Positions 6,384 through 14,675 of a DNA stretch of 64,000 nucleotides are shown here, piece by piece. Source of the stretch: CAYSSJ01 sp964433675 (lineage in GTDB: Bacteria > Cloacimonadota > Cloacimonadia > Cloacimonadales > TCS61). Within the stretch, counting starts at the first letter, position 1; each line of letters opens with the position of its first letter. The notes beneath the pieces were generated by a model. That model was not told where the DNA came from. It saw only the letters and a program-made list of their open reading frames with translations, and searched no databases. Location of the stretch: contig CAYSSJ010000011.1 of the NCBI GenBank assembly GCA_964433675.1, forward strand, positions 1 to 64,000, read 5' to 3'. Both the position numbers and the translations under genes were made by a program.

Positions 6384-7883
6384 TTAGAATAGTTGTTTTA
6401 AGAGGGGTGATTGTTTTTTTTCGAGTGATGCATAGTTGTTATAGCCCTGATTGAGAGATTCTTTGATTTTAGAGACAGCTCCTGCCAGGGCATCGGGTCC
6501 ATCGTCCGCTGGATAATTTGGGAAGCCGAGCAGCTGATCTTCCAGAATCAGAAGGTCCTTGGTTTTTTGAGCTGGGAATAGAATCCAACCCCATTCAAAA
6601 AGAGGTTGCAATTTCTCTATTCGTTGTGATTTGTTAATTTTGTTTTCAACGGCCAACACCGGTAGAGGGTAGCCCTTATTTTTTGCTATCTCGGGGATAA
6701 ATTCCCAGATTACCTTTTGCCAGAAATTTGATTCCATATAGATAGTAGTATCGAAGCTGGCGTCTATGTAATAAAGATACTCTATCATTATTGGGATCGA
6801 AGTCTTGCGAATGAAACAATCGAGGAGGTTGTATTTCTGTTTGGAATAGCCAACAGTGATGATAGCCTTGTAGTCGCTGGTAGATTTTTCACCCAAGGAT
6901 GGATCGCAAAAGGTAACGATTTTCTCTTTCTGTCCAGGGATGAGCCCGTATTTGAACCAGCGAGCCTTGAATTTGACGCCTTCGATGATAGGGTTCATTC
7001 TCATATGTCGCTCGTATCCTATGCTTCCCATAGCGTTGCATATACGTTTTAGTTCGTGGCTAGAGAAATTTTCTGGCCAGGTGGGGTTGAAATCTCCGTC
7101 ATCGGCGGAAATTAGCAAGAAGTTGTGTTGCGGGTTATTTTCTTCTTCTGTTTTTATTTTAAAAAGGTTAAGAGCGGATTTTTGGTGTGTTAGATTTCCC
7201 AGCCAGACAAGCGTTCCCTGTCCTTTATACAGTGCTCCGTATGCTTCTTCGCATACATATTTTAGCTTATCTTGTGCGATCTTTTCATTGTATGTCTGAT
7301 GATCTTCGAGATCGTCGATATCTATATAATCTGGTCTGAAAGAGCCAAAGAGCTTCCCCCTTATTCCGGATTTATACCCGAGAGCCAAAAACCGGCAGCC
7401 TTTTTTTATACTAAAGTCTGTTTCTTCACCTTGTGAAAATGCGAGTTGATTACCGAAATCATTAATAAGCCTTTTATTGTGGAGAAATTCGATCCTAATG
7501 GCTTCAGTTCTTTCTTTTGCTAGCTCGACGCTTTTTGCGATTTTCGCGTTGAAATGACAATCACCTTTCAATGCTTTCCATATAGGCTTGATAATAGAGA
7601 GGAACGTGGTTTTACCCAGTCCTCTGAAGCCAGCGATTGCAGTAATGCATCCGTTAGTTTCTGTATAGCGATGCATTTTTTTGTGTGGTTTGCCGAATTT
7701 GGCTTTTATGTAGTGCGGGAAATATGTTTCAGCAAAGAAAAAAATATCATTCAGGGCTTTTTCTCTTCTTATTCTTTGTAACGTTTTGTTGTCGTTGGGG
7801 AATATGGTAGTTTCCCTTGTTATGTCTTCGATCAGTGACTGGATTTTTTTTTCGAATTCTTTATTGGTCATTGCTTTGTTCAT
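6384..7883 (-). CDS. Large terminase subunit (Mu gp28-like)
   Basis: A 499-residue packaging motor and nuclease. The ATPase half shows a Walker A variant GFRGLGKTT near residue 90 and a Walker B YIDIDDLED. The C-terminal RNase H-like nuclease shows its acidic triad in context: FCDPSLGEKSTSDYKAI, then YMESNFW, then DDGPDALAGAV. It cleaves and pumps phage DNA into the prohead through the portal encoded next to it. Its start overlaps the end of the small terminase-like gene by four bases, and ten bases separate it from the portal fusion. Length and gene order agree with Mu gp28. Confidence 0.92.
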   Translation of the reverse strand: MNKAMTNKEFEKKIQSLIEDITRETTIFPNDNKTLQRIRREKALNDIFFFAETYFPHYIKAKFGKPHKKMHRYTETNGCITAIAGFRGLGKTTFLSIIKPIWKALKGDCHFNAKIAKSVELAKERTEAIRIEFLHNKRLINDFGNQLAFSQGEETDFSIKKGCRFLALGYKSGIRGKLFGSFRPDYIDIDDLEDHQTYNEKIAQDKLKYVCEEAYGALYKGQGTLVWLGNLTHQKSALNLFKIKTEEENNPQHNFLLISADDGDFNPTWPENFSSHELKRICNAMGSIGYERHMRMNPIIEGVKFKARWFKYGLIPGQKEKIVTFCDPSLGEKSTSDYKAIITVGYSKQKYNLLDCFIRKTSIPIMIEYLYYIDASFDTTIYMESNFWQKVIWEFIPEIAKNKGYPLPVLAVENKINKSQRIEKLQPLFEWGWILFPAQKTKDLLILEDQLLGFPNYPADDGPDALAGAVSKIKESLNQGYNNYASLEKKQSPLLKQLF

Positions 7884-8329
7884 AGATTCTCGCTATATTT
7901 TTTTCTAAGGAAATCGGCAATTTCGGGGAGATATTTTCCCAGAGCCTCAATGAACCGATCGTCTTCGATGTATGTTCTGGTGTATGAGATAATGTCTTCG
8001 AGCATACTAAAGATGTTTGCGAGCATCATCTTTTTTGGTAGCAGTTTTTCCATCAGTTTAGAAGTCTTGTAAAGACTATCCGCGGTAGAAGGATCTGTAA
8101 GACTGCCGTTTTGTATAGCTTCCTGTACCTTATTATAGAAGGCTTTTTGCATTTCGCCTACGAGGTTGATAGTTCCTGATCCAACCGCAGAATCCCATTT
8201 ATATTGATGCTTCCATCGATATAGCGTTTTCTCTGGTATTTTCATCATGCTGGCTATGTAGCCGATACTTTTGCCTTCGATAACATAAAGGCTTTGGGCA
8301 TGTTCTTTTATCGCGTTTTTGTATCTCAT
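7880..8329 (-). CDS. Small terminase-like HTH protein (DUF1804/Mu gp27-like)
   Basis: A 149-residue protein with an N-terminal helix-turn-helix of the terminase small subunit type (AQSLYVIEGKSIGYIASMMKIPEKTLYRWKHQ in parts, residues about 10-42). A helical C-terminal half follows. It should recognise the packaging site in phage DNA and hand it to the large subunit. Four-base overlaps on both sides show translational coupling within the leftward head operon. Confidence 0.8.
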   Translation of the reverse strand: MRYKNAIKEHAQSLYVIEGKSIGYIASMMKIPEKTLYRWKHQYKWDSAVGSGTINLVGEMQKAFYNKVQEAIQNGSLTDPSTADSLYKTSKLMEKLLPKKMMLANIFSMLEDIISYTRTYIEDDRFIEALGKYLPEIADFLRKKYSENL

Positions 8330-8790
8330 TTTAATCCCTTTATATTTCTTAGAAAATACTTTTCCATATATGTAAGTGCCACTTTTGTTATACTTTTTTC
8401 ATCATCATCATCCAAGAAAAGATAAGGTCTTGCGGGTATGTGGATGTTCAACATGCCCTGTTTGGAGAGTGCCATAAATTTCCATTTTTCTATTTTTGTT
8501 TCGTAGAACTTGGCCCAAAAGTATTTTTTCATTTTATCAGTTATTGTTTGCTTTATGTTGCCACCTTCGTGATGGATGCGTGCGTAAGCGAGGTTTGTTC
8601 CTACAACTATTGTGTCACTCACTATTTTATAAGAAATTGAGTTGAGTAATCTGGCAGATTCTATAAGAGTTGTTCCCTTCTGCCCCTTTTTATTCGTCTT
8701 ATCTGTCTTGGGCTTAATTTGGTTTCTTCTTATCCTGCTTTTAATGCTTTGGACGGCTATGGCGCCGATATGGTCGTATAAGCTTTTCAT
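8326..8790 (-). CDS. Phage virion morphogenesis / tail completion-like protein (Mu gpG family)
   Basis: A 154-residue protein with features of the phage virion morphogenesis family (PF05069; P2 gpS, Mu G-like). The N-terminal basic helix (IKSRIRRNQIKPKTDKTNKKGQ) is followed by TLIESARLLNSISYKI and then GTNLAYARIHHEGG, the hallmark Y-A-x-I-H-x-x-G segment. The C-terminus has the usual IPARPYLFLDDDD segment. It likely acts at the head-tail joint. It sits between the DUF1320 gene and the small terminase in a coupled operon. Confidence 0.8.
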   Translation of the reverse strand: MKSLYDHIGAIAVQSIKSRIRRNQIKPKTDKTNKKGQKGTTLIESARLLNSISYKIVSDTIVVGTNLAYARIHHEGGNIKQTITDKMKKYFWAKFYETKIEKWKFMALSKQGMLNIHIPARPYLFLDDDDEKSITKVALTYMEKYFLRNIKGLK

Positions 8791-9158
8791 AGTTTAGTGG
8801 AGAAAAATCTTTTTGTAGCCGAAAAGACTTGCGCCATGTCATCCGCTGTTATTTCGGCAGTTCCAAAAGTTATTTCTTTTTTTAAAATTTTATCTAGCAA
8901 TTTGTATCCATTTTGTTTTTGCTTTTCTACGGATTCGGGAACATCTTGCCTAGCTTGGCGCTTGTAGATTTCAAAGATAGTAAAATCGAGACAAATTTTT
9001 TGAATCAGGGTTGGTACAGGGTCGGGGAGAGTGTCGAGATAGTCTTTTATAAAATCTTCTTGAGAAGAGATTATCCCCTGTATATCCGCGTCGGAAAAAT
9101 CGCTAAGTAGTATATGCGCGTTTCCGATAGCATTTTTGACACTTGCTATATCTATCAT
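8787..9158 (-). CDS. Mu gp36-like protein (DUF1320)
   Basis: A 123-residue protein with the length and helix pattern of DUF1320/Mu gp36: DADIQGIISSQEDFIKDYLD, then LIQKICLDFTIFEIYKRQ, then a basic linker and a loop ending TFGTAEI. Members are head-tail connector (adaptor) proteins that join the portal ring. It has a GAGG-type site in the AAGGAGG stretch near 9165-9172 and overlaps the next gene by four bases. Confidence 0.75.
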   Translation of the reverse strand: MIDIASVKNAIGNAHILLSDFSDADIQGIISSQEDFIKDYLDTLPDPVPTLIQKICLDFTIFEIYKRQARQDVPESVEKQKQNGYKLLDKILKKEITFGTAEITADDMAQVFSATKRFFSTKL

Positions 9159-9170
9159 ACTACCTCCTTC

Positions 9171-9554
9171 TTAATCTATTCGAAAAGACATTTTGTAAAT
9201 TTTGAATCCGGGGAAATTGCCTATTTTCTCAAAGCCATTATAGGCTACGATATGTCCCGGGAATTTAGAATATTGTAAATGCTGTTTGATGCTGTCTATT
9301 GTGTCGAGCATATTGGCAGTATTCGGTTTGCCGTATAGGCTATCAGTGCAGACGTATAGATCTATATCAGCGGCATGGTTGCGGGCTATCTTGGAAGATT
9401 GTGATCCTGCGATCACATCTATAAAGACAGCAGGTGGGAGGATTATATAGTTCTTGGGGTCTTCAAACTGCCCTTCATAGCTCTCTACTTGCTTGTAGAA
9501 ATTTGTGCTTTCCAGGCTTTCTTTAATATGCTCTAAGACGCCAGCTAAATTCAT
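9171..9554 (-). CDS. Mu gp37-like protein (DUF1834)
   Basis: A 127-residue protein of the DUF1834/gp37 type. An N-terminal helix is followed by PAVFIDVIAGS, a strand pattern (DIDLYVCTDSLYG) and a C-terminal YKMSFRID strand. In Mu-like phages it follows gp36 and is thought to act in neck or tail-terminator assembly. Here it is the first gene of the leftward block, 12 bases upstream of gp36, with GGAGG at 9559-9563. The order gp37, gp36, gpG-like, gp27, gp28, portal differs from Mu. Confidence 0.7.
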   Translation of the reverse strand: MNLAGVLEHIKESLESTNFYKQVESYEGQFEDPKNYIILPPAVFIDVIAGSQSSKIARNHAADIDLYVCTDSLYGKPNTANMLDTIDSIKQHLQYSKFPGHIVAYNGFEKIGNFPGFKIYKMSFRID

Positions 9555-9571
9555 ATATCCTCCATGAATTT

Positions 9572-9577
9572 ATTATA
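9572..9577 (-). promoter_or_regulatory. Possible -10 box for the leftward head operon
   Basis: The minus strand reads TATAAT here, about 18 bases before the start codon of the gp37-like gene. There is no clear -35 match, as expected if a phage activator is needed. It would give a very short leader. The assignment rests on the hexamer only. Confidence 0.3.
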
Positions 9578-9600
9578 AACGGATATGTAGTAATAGAAAA

Positions 9601-9625
9601 AAAAGTGGGTATTTTACCCACTTTT
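9601..9625. terminator. Perfect hairpin in the divergent intergenic region
   Basis: AAAAGTGGGTA, loop TTT, then TACCCACTTTT: an 11-bp perfect stem with A-run and T-run edges. It lies between the two divergent late operons (9554 and 9674), where no transcript needs to stop. It may insulate the two units, act as an operator, or terminate leftover antisense transcription. The form is that of a bidirectional intrinsic terminator. Confidence 0.65.
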
Positions 9626-9673
9626 ATCTATAACATGATAAAATTGATTTTAAGATACTCAAAGGAGGTGAAG

Positions 9674-10702
9674 ATGAAGTGGTATGACATAAAATGTGTA
9701 GATAAAAATGTAGCGGATATATATTTATATGATGAAATCGCATCTTGGGGTATTTCGGCGAACGATTTTAGGAAGGAATTTAATGAGATTGTTGCAGAAA
9801 AGGTGGTGCTGCATGTCAACAGTCCCGGCGGTGGTGTTTTCGAAGGATTAGCCATATACAACTTATTATCGCAAAGCGATAAAACTATAGTTGTACAAAT
9901 AGAGGGCTTGGCTGCTTCTATTGCCTCTTTGATATCGATGGCCGGGGAAAAGATAATAATGGCAGAAAACTCGATGTTGATGTTGCACAACCCACTGATG
10001 AGGATAACAGGAGACAGTAATCGGTTGAAGCGTTCAGCCGAGTTGATGGACGAGGTGAAGAAGCAATTGGTTGATATATATAGCGAGCGTAGCGGTTTGG
10101 AGAAAACTGAAATAGAGAGCATGATGGACGCGGAGACTTGGATGACAGCAAAAACGGCCAAGAAAAAAGGTTTTTGTGATGAGGTATCGAAAGCCTTGAA
10201 AATTGCTGCATTTGCGGATATAGATAAGTTCGAGTTTCATAATCAGGCGATATTTGAAACACTAAAAAGCAAGATGAGGAGTAAAGGAGAAAAAATGGAT
10301 CTAAAAACCTTGAGCAAGATTTTGGGCGTAGAAGAAGCTGGTATCGAGAACAAGATAGAAAATATGCAAAACAGCTTAGAAGCGCTCGAAACGGAAAAGC
10401 AAAGATTGCAGGAAGTGGTTAACAACCAAAAGGTGGAGTTGGCTATTGTAAGCAAAAAAATAGCTCCCCGGGAGAAGGAATTTGCGCTAAAAATGTTGGC
10501 GCAAAGTGAAGAAGTGTACAACGAATGGCTCAATCAAAAAACTACGAAAGTGCCGGACGACACTGTTTCTATAGCTGATGGAGATGAGACGAAAAGCATA
10601 ACATATGAAAAGCTCCTAGATGATACGGATCTACATGACAAGATCAAAAACCAAAACCCAAGCCTGTATAGCAGGCTTTATAACGAATATATCGGAGGTT
10701 AA
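9674..10702 (+). CDS. ClpP-like head maturation protease with scaffold-like C-terminus
   Basis: A 342-residue protein. I start at ATG 9674 because it is preceded by a perfect AAGGAGGTGA; an upstream GTG at 9605 lies inside a hairpin. Residues about 1-190 are a ClpP/S14 peptidase: VVLHVNSPGGGVFEGLAIYNLL, the nucleophile region GLAASIASLISMAG, then NSMLMLHNP with the catalytic His, and MDAETWMTAKTAKKKGFCDEV. The remainder contains a Glu/Lys coiled coil (ENMQNSLEALETEKQRLQEV), likely an internal scaffold. It processes the prohead. It uses a different protease class from Mu gpI. The next gene is the capsid. Confidence 0.9.
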   Translation: MKWYDIKCVDKNVADIYLYDEIASWGISANDFRKEFNEIVAEKVVLHVNSPGGGVFEGLAIYNLLSQSDKTIVVQIEGLAASIASLISMAGEKIIMAENSMLMLHNPLMRITGDSNRLKRSAELMDEVKKQLVDIYSERSGLEKTEIESMMDAETWMTAKTAKKKGFCDEVSKALKIAAFADIDKFEFHNQAIFETLKSKMRSKGEKMDLKTLSKILGVEEAGIENKIENMQNSLEALETEKQRLQEVVNNQKVELAIVSKKIAPREKEFALKMLAQSEEVYNEWLNQKTTKVPDDTVSIADGDETKSITYEKLLDDTDLHDKIKNQNPSLYSRLYNEYIGG

Positions 10703-11571
10703 TGATGGGGTTCAATCCACAAATATGGTCTGCTGAAACAGCAAGACAAATGAAGAAGGCATTGGAGAGAAACTTTAGAGTCCATGCCAGTGTGATAGAT
10801 TACACTAAATTCACCAAAAACGCAAGAGCAGAAGGATATAACGGTCCTTTTATCGGTGATATTGAAGCTATGCCAATGCCGATTGCTGATGGAGATTTCA
10901 ATGCGCTTGATAAGCAAAATGTGAATTTTCTATTCGATCAGGAATATGGCGTGCCGGTCACAATAAAAGATGTCGATGAAGCACAGAGCAATTTAGCTCT
11001 TCGAACGGAATATGCGAAAAAGGCGTCAAACGGCTTGATAAACGCCTATGATCTTTTTATCATCAAGCAAATACTGGACAATATAGATTCTACTCATTTG
11101 CTGAAAAAAGACGATTCGGAGAACAATAAGCTAACAGAAAAGGATTTCAAAGAGGCGCGTAAATTGTTGAATGCAGCCGGCGCACCATTGGAAGACCGTT
11201 ATGCAGTGCTGAATGTTGACGACGAGAGTGATCTGACAAGCATTGATAATTTCATCAGCAGAGACAAGATGGGTGATGCAACACTACCGCAAGGGATTGT
11301 TGGTAAAGCATACGGATTTCTGATAACCTTAGAACCCAAAATGCCATTAGTACTGGCAGGTGGGCGTTACGACACGGGTGGAGGCACCAAAAAGGTTGAT
11401 TTATTCTATCAAAAAAATGTGTTTGGTTGGGGTCGCCAAAAAGAATTCGGCACTAAAATAGAACCCAAGGCGGGTTCTGCTGCAGACATGATAAACATCT
11501 GGTCGAACTGGGGTGGCAAGATACATGCACCTAAATTTGGTGTAAGCATTCGCGACAACGCGACAACATAG
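10702..11571 (+). CDS. Major capsid protein
   Basis: A 289-residue protein directly downstream of the head protease, overlapping its stop by one base, with GGAGG upstream. It has features of HK97-fold coat proteins of the P22 coat-like type: DEAQSNLALRTEYAKKASNGLINAYD (split helix), AGAPLEDRYAVLNVDDESDL, and a late GKAYGFLITLEPKMPLVLAG strand. It forms the icosahedral shell. The start could also be the second ATG at 10705. Assignment rests on position, length and fold pattern, not on a close Mu gpT match. Confidence 0.8.
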   Translation: MMGFNPQIWSAETARQMKKALERNFRVHASVIDYTKFTKNARAEGYNGPFIGDIEAMPMPIADGDFNALDKQNVNFLFDQEYGVPVTIKDVDEAQSNLALRTEYAKKASNGLINAYDLFIIKQILDNIDSTHLLKKDDSENNKLTEKDFKEARKLLNAAGAPLEDRYAVLNVDDESDLTSIDNFISRDKMGDATLPQGIVGKAYGFLITLEPKMPLVLAGGRYDTGGGTKKVDLFYQKNVFGWGRQKEFGTKIEPKAGSAADMINIWSNWGGKIHAPKFGVSIRDNATT

Positions 11572-11579
11572 GAGGCAAA

Positions 11580-12122
11580 ATGTCTTTAACGAAAGTTACT
11601 TTTGACGATTACGTGGCAGACGATATACTAAAGTTTGAGAACGTAATTGCTCAATTCGCGCACGGGAAATGTTATATCGGAGAAGGAATTCTTACAAAGT
11701 CTGAGGCTGATAGCATGTGCGCAGATCTCACTACATTGGATACTGCATTGGGCAGCGATGTAGATGAAATATCCGACTTGGGAGAGGAGCCGGGAAGCGA
11801 GAAAAGTGAGGTAGAGAAACTTAAAACGTCCAACTACCTGATAGAAGGTAAAAGAACCAATACAGTCGAGCTTACCCTTGTCGGGATAAACCAAGATCGT
11901 AAAGACTGGTTGGAGCAACAGCTAAACAAAACAATAAAGACAATAGTGTTGGTATCCGCTTCAGGTAAGGATGTAATCATATTTAACGGCATGCGCTGGA
12001 GCTATGATCGAGAGACGACGCTGAACGGTTTATTCTCCGGGAAGATTAGTACCGAATATAAAGGACCGACCGGCAGCAGATATCTGATTTACATGAATAT
12101 AGAACCTGCCACTGTAGGATAA
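11580..12122 (+). CDS. Probable phage tail tube or structural protein
   Basis: A 180-residue protein with an excellent AGGAGG site. It is mainly beta: RTNTVELTLVGINQDRKDWL, TIKTIVLVSASGKDVIIFNG, GLFSGKISTEYKG, then RYLIYMNIEP. The pattern of long strands after an acidic loop suits tail-tube or head-completion proteins, and it lies directly after the capsid gene. No confident family match. Confidence 0.5.
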   Translation: MSLTKVTFDDYVADDILKFENVIAQFAHGKCYIGEGILTKSEADSMCADLTTLDTALGSDVDEISDLGEEPGSEKSEVEKLKTSNYLIEGKRTNTVELTLVGINQDRKDWLEQQLNKTIKTIVLVSASGKDVIIFNGMRWSYDRETTLNGLFSGKISTEYKGPTGSRYLIYMNIEPATVG

Positions 12123-12133
12123 AGGAGGACAAA

Positions 12134-12445
12134 ATGAGAGGTATATGGTTGTTGGTGCTGGTGCTTATAATGATGATCGTTATAAGCACGCCGGCATTTG
12201 CGGAAAATACGAATAACCCGTTGGCGGGTGGTGTCGGGATAAACGACATAATCACAATCGTGCTGATGGGGCTTGGGCTGGTAGCCGGCAGCTTCCTGAC
12301 CAAGATCATCAAAACACTCAAAAAGTTGGCAGCTCTGATACATGCAGTATGGGAAGCTGCCCTAGATCACAAGATCACGGAAGCAGAGTGGAAAAATATA
12401 TTGAGCAAACTGAACGCTCTGCTGGTTATATGGAAAAAAAATTAA
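12134..12445 (+). CDS. Holin-like small membrane protein
   Basis: A 103-residue protein with a hydrophobic N-terminus ending ISTPAFA (signal peptide or first membrane segment, residues about 4-25). A second membrane segment follows at about 37-57 (DIITIVLMGLGLVAGSFL), then an amphipathic basic C-terminus. Size, topology and location before spanin- and endolysin-like genes point to a holin, which permeabilises the inner membrane at lysis. The cleavable-looking signal would be unusual for a simple holin and recalls pinholin/SAR types or pilin-like proteins. Confidence 0.5.
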   Translation: MRGIWLLVLVLIMMIVISTPAFAENTNNPLAGGVGINDIITIVLMGLGLVAGSFLTKIIKTLKKLAALIHAVWEAALDHKITEAEWKNILSKLNALLVIWKKN

Positions 12446-12446
12446 A

Positions 12447-13058
12447 ATGAGACATTTCCTTCCCCTGGTGCTGGTAATGCTGGTAGTGAATACACATGCC
12501 AGCATACCGGCATTTCTGCAATATAAAGGCACACAGGTGGCGATATCTGTATCCGGCCGGGGCACACTAGAAGGTGCTACTTGGGACACACGGGCAGAAA
12601 TCCGCAGAGAGGACAGGAATTGGCGTTTTGTCGGCATTTATGAGACGCGAGACACATATAATACTTACGAAGTGAAATACGCAAGATATTGGCACATTAT
12701 ACAAACACAAGCAAAAGCGCTCTCATATGGAGGGTCAGATATCTATCATCTCGACCTGCGCTATCGATATCGTGGTAGTAATGTGGGAGTGGTACAGCAA
12801 TGGGAGGCAGGAAAGCCAAAGTCGTATTTGGTAGCAGGTACGAATTATTCGAAAGAGATCAACTTCTTCCTCACGCCTGCGAGATTGCAATGGGAAAGCG
12901 ATATGATGACGCGCGATCTGAAAAAATATGTGTGGGAGTCGAATGTCCGTGCCGAGCTGCAGATTATAACTCTTTTGTCGGGTGAATTATCTGTTATAAT
13001 GCGGGACTATGGTAGTATCCGCTGGCTAATATATACGGGATTGAGGCTAAGATGGTAG
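12447..13058 (+). CDS. Secreted beta-rich protein in the lysis cassette
   Basis: A 203-residue protein with a signal peptide (MRHFLPLVLVMLVVNTHA). The rest is alternating polar and aromatic residues that look like amphipathic strands (DIYHLDLRYRYRG, GVVQQWEAGKPKSYLVAG). It ends in Trp (LIYTGLRLRW), as outer-membrane barrel proteins often end in an aromatic residue. No family recognised. It overlaps the spanin-like gene by seven bases. Possible roles are outer-membrane disruption at lysis or blocking of superinfection; both are inference. No clear ribosome site, so it is probably translated by coupling. Confidence 0.5.
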   Translation: MRHFLPLVLVMLVVNTHASIPAFLQYKGTQVAISVSGRGTLEGATWDTRAEIRREDRNWRFVGIYETRDTYNTYEVKYARYWHIIQTQAKALSYGGSDIYHLDLRYRYRGSNVGVVQQWEAGKPKSYLVAGTNYSKEINFFLTPARLQWESDMMTRDLKKYVWESNVRAELQIITLLSGELSVIMRDYGSIRWLIYTGLRLRW

Positions 13059-13330
13059 AGACGATAGTGGTCGGTATCTTCGTGGTAGTAGTCTCGGGAG
13101 TGATATTATGGATGTGGAAGGATTATTCGGGGAGAGTAAAAAAGCTCGAGGCGGAGATAGAGAATCTTCGCGATATGTTCAGGGCAGATATCAGCACAGC
13201 TTTAAGCGAGGAAAAGCTAAGAAAGATTCTAGATGAATATTTCAACCATTTTGAGCTAATGCTGATAAACGAGGGCCGTCTGAGACCAAGATATCAGGCA
13301 AGGAAGAAGAGTGAGAGCGGAAAATCTTGA
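13052..13330 (+). CDS. Inner-membrane spanin-like protein (TM plus coiled coil)
   Basis: A 92-residue protein: residues about 4-22 form one membrane helix (IVVGIFVVVVSGVILWMW). The rest is charged and helical (RVKKLEAEIENLRDMF), with a basic end. This N-in, C-out single-span and coiled-coil layout is typical of i-spanins, which link inner and outer membranes in the last step of lysis. It lies between a secreted beta-rich protein and an endolysin. There is no lipoprotein o-spanin nearby, so the partner may be the upstream gene. Confidence 0.5.
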   Translation: MVETIVVGIFVVVVSGVILWMWKDYSGRVKKLEAEIENLRDMFRADISTALSEEKLRKILDEYFNHFELMLINEGRLRPRYQARKKSESGKS

Positions 13331-13811
13331 TTTTTCCCGATTGCGTTATTTTGATCGCAATGAATTCCCTGGTGATGTTCTCGACCACATGGAGGCTTTG
13401 ATTATCCTATTATTAAACAAGCTGAGGAACGGGCTGCCGGCCGGCTATAGCATCTATCCGAGTCCAGTAGAACGTGCACATGTAAGGCAGGAGGAATCGA
13501 GTAGCAGGCATAGCACAATGTGTGGGAAAAGACTCTCAGATGCAACCGATTTCTTCATGTGTTGGGAACATATATTTTTAGCGTGGCAAGAGGCACAAAG
13601 GATTGTCGAAATAGGTGGCATAGGTCTATATCTCGATACGAGATATCAATCAAAAACCATGCCTATGATGCATATAGATGCGCGGGATGAGAGACTTCTC
13701 TGGGTATCTATACAAAAAGAAAAAGAGCGGATATATGTGTATCATCATATAGATCCGATAAAGTTTCATGCAGTTATCGGGTCAGTTCATGCAAGAATAA
13801 TAGGAGGATGA
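13311..13811 (+). CDS. M15-type peptidase endolysin
   Basis: A 166-residue protein with the metal-binding pattern of M15 D-Ala-D-Ala/L-Ala-D-Glu peptidases. SSRHSTMCGKRLSDATDF gives the S-x-H-x(6-7)-D box with the first His and Asp, and MPMMHIDAR gives the final H-x-D. It begins with GTG preceded by AAGGAAG and overlaps the spanin-like gene by 20 bases. It is inferred to cut peptidoglycan cross-bridges at lysis. There is no signal peptide, so release would need the holin-like protein. Confidence 0.7.
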   Translation: MRAENLDFSRLRYFDRNEFPGDVLDHMEALIILLLNKLRNGLPAGYSIYPSPVERAHVRQEESSSRHSTMCGKRLSDATDFFMCWEHIFLAWQEAQRIVEIGGIGLYLDTRYQSKTMPMMHIDARDERLLWVSIQKEKERIYVYHHIDPIKFHAVIGSVHARIIGG

Positions 13812-13813
13812 TA

Positions 13814-14131
13814 ATGATAAACGATGAAATACAAAACATGAAGAATGGCGTACAAGAGGAGTATAAGAGAACAATGGAACAGATGGAGATGGTAGAGAAA
13901 AAACTGATAGCAGGAACGGGTGCACTGTTGGCATTAGATGAGCTTAAGAAGGGATTCATTGGCAAATTTATGCGTAGCAGGATCTCCACACTAAAAATGG
14001 AGGTTCAATCCGAGCAAAACAAAGCAGAAAGTGAGAAAAAGAAACTAGAGGCAAAAAAAGCAGCCAGTGAAGGGGCGCATATGGTGCTTGGGGAACTGGA
14101 AAAAAGATTAGAAAAACTGGGAGGTGAATAA
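13814..14131 (+). CDS. Coiled-coil hypothetical phage protein
   Basis: A 105-residue protein, almost entirely charged helix (EEYKRTMEQMEMVEKKL, MEVQSEQNKAESEKKKLEAK), probably coiled coil, with a short hydrophobic centre (GTGALLALDELKKGFIGKF). The ATG at 13814 is preferred over 13808, which directly abuts the GGAGG and leaves no spacing. Its stop overlaps the next start by one base. Role unknown; it stands between lysis and fibre genes. Confidence 0.5.
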   Translation: MINDEIQNMKNGVQEEYKRTMEQMEMVEKKLIAGTGALLALDELKKGFIGKFMRSRISTLKMEVQSEQNKAESEKKKLEAKKAASEGAHMVLGELEKRLEKLGGE

Positions 14132-14670
14132 TGAGTTGGGAAAAGAAATTACATGCAGGGCTGTTCGATGTTGCGAACGGCATACCGCAATTAGACGGAA
14201 GTGGAAAGCTACCGGAGAGCAAGCTTGGGTCTTTGTCGATTAGCAAGATTACGGGCTTACAGGGGGAATTGGACAACAAAGTAGCTACTTCCCTTACAAT
14301 AAACGGAAAGTCTCTAACGTCTAACATATCACTAAGTGCGGCAGATGTCGGCGCACGTGCGGACACATGGCTGCCAACTAAAGGTGACATAGGGCTTGGC
14401 AATGTAGAGAACAAGAGCAGTGCAACTATCCGCGGCGAGCTTACAAAGGCAAATGTGTTGGATACCGGACTTAGTAAGACGGATATAGGGCTTGGCAATG
14501 TAGAGAACAAGAGCAGTGCAACTATCCGCGGTGAGCTTACAAAGGGGGACATTACCGGCACGAATCTTCACACTGGAGATATTACCCGTACTGTAACAGA
14601 TCTGCCGGCTTCCGGTGAACCAGGCGAGAGCGTCTTTTATAATGATAACGAGTATGTGTGGGTTCCTTAG
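14131..14670 (+). CDS. Tail fibre-like protein with GLGNVENKS repeats
   Basis: A 179-residue protein. It carries two 32-residue units with DIGLGNVENKSSATIRGELTK, the GLGNV(E/D)N motif widespread in phage tail fibre shafts. The C-terminus (TDLPASGEPGESVFYNDNEYVWVP) resembles fibre tips and also the end of the last phage gene at 21880-22122. It probably forms a short trimeric fibre for host attachment. The DNA repeats are nearly identical, so the copy number may vary between isolates. Confidence 0.7.
   Translation: MSWEKKLHAGLFDVANGIPQLDGSGKLPESKLGSLSISKITGLQGELDNKVATSLTINGKSLTSNISLSAADVGARADTWLPTKGDIGLGNVENKSSATIRGELTKANVLDTGLSKTDIGLGNVENKSSATIRGELTKGDITGTNLHTGDITRTVTDLPASGEPGESVFYNDNEYVWVP
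14389..14545 (+). repeat. Two-copy direct repeat in the fibre gene (61 bp, 96-bp period)
   Basis: 14389-14449 and 14485-14545 differ at a single base. The period is 96 bases or 32 codons, so the reading frame is kept. It encodes the fibre motif GLGNVENKSSATIRGELTK twice. Confidence 0.93.
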
Positions 14671-14675
14671 TATCA

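Noticed and set aside
9605..9673. Longer start for the head protease at GTG 9605
   Set aside because: The GTG is inside a terminator-like hairpin, while ATG 9674 has a perfect ribosome site and begins at the family's usual N-terminus.
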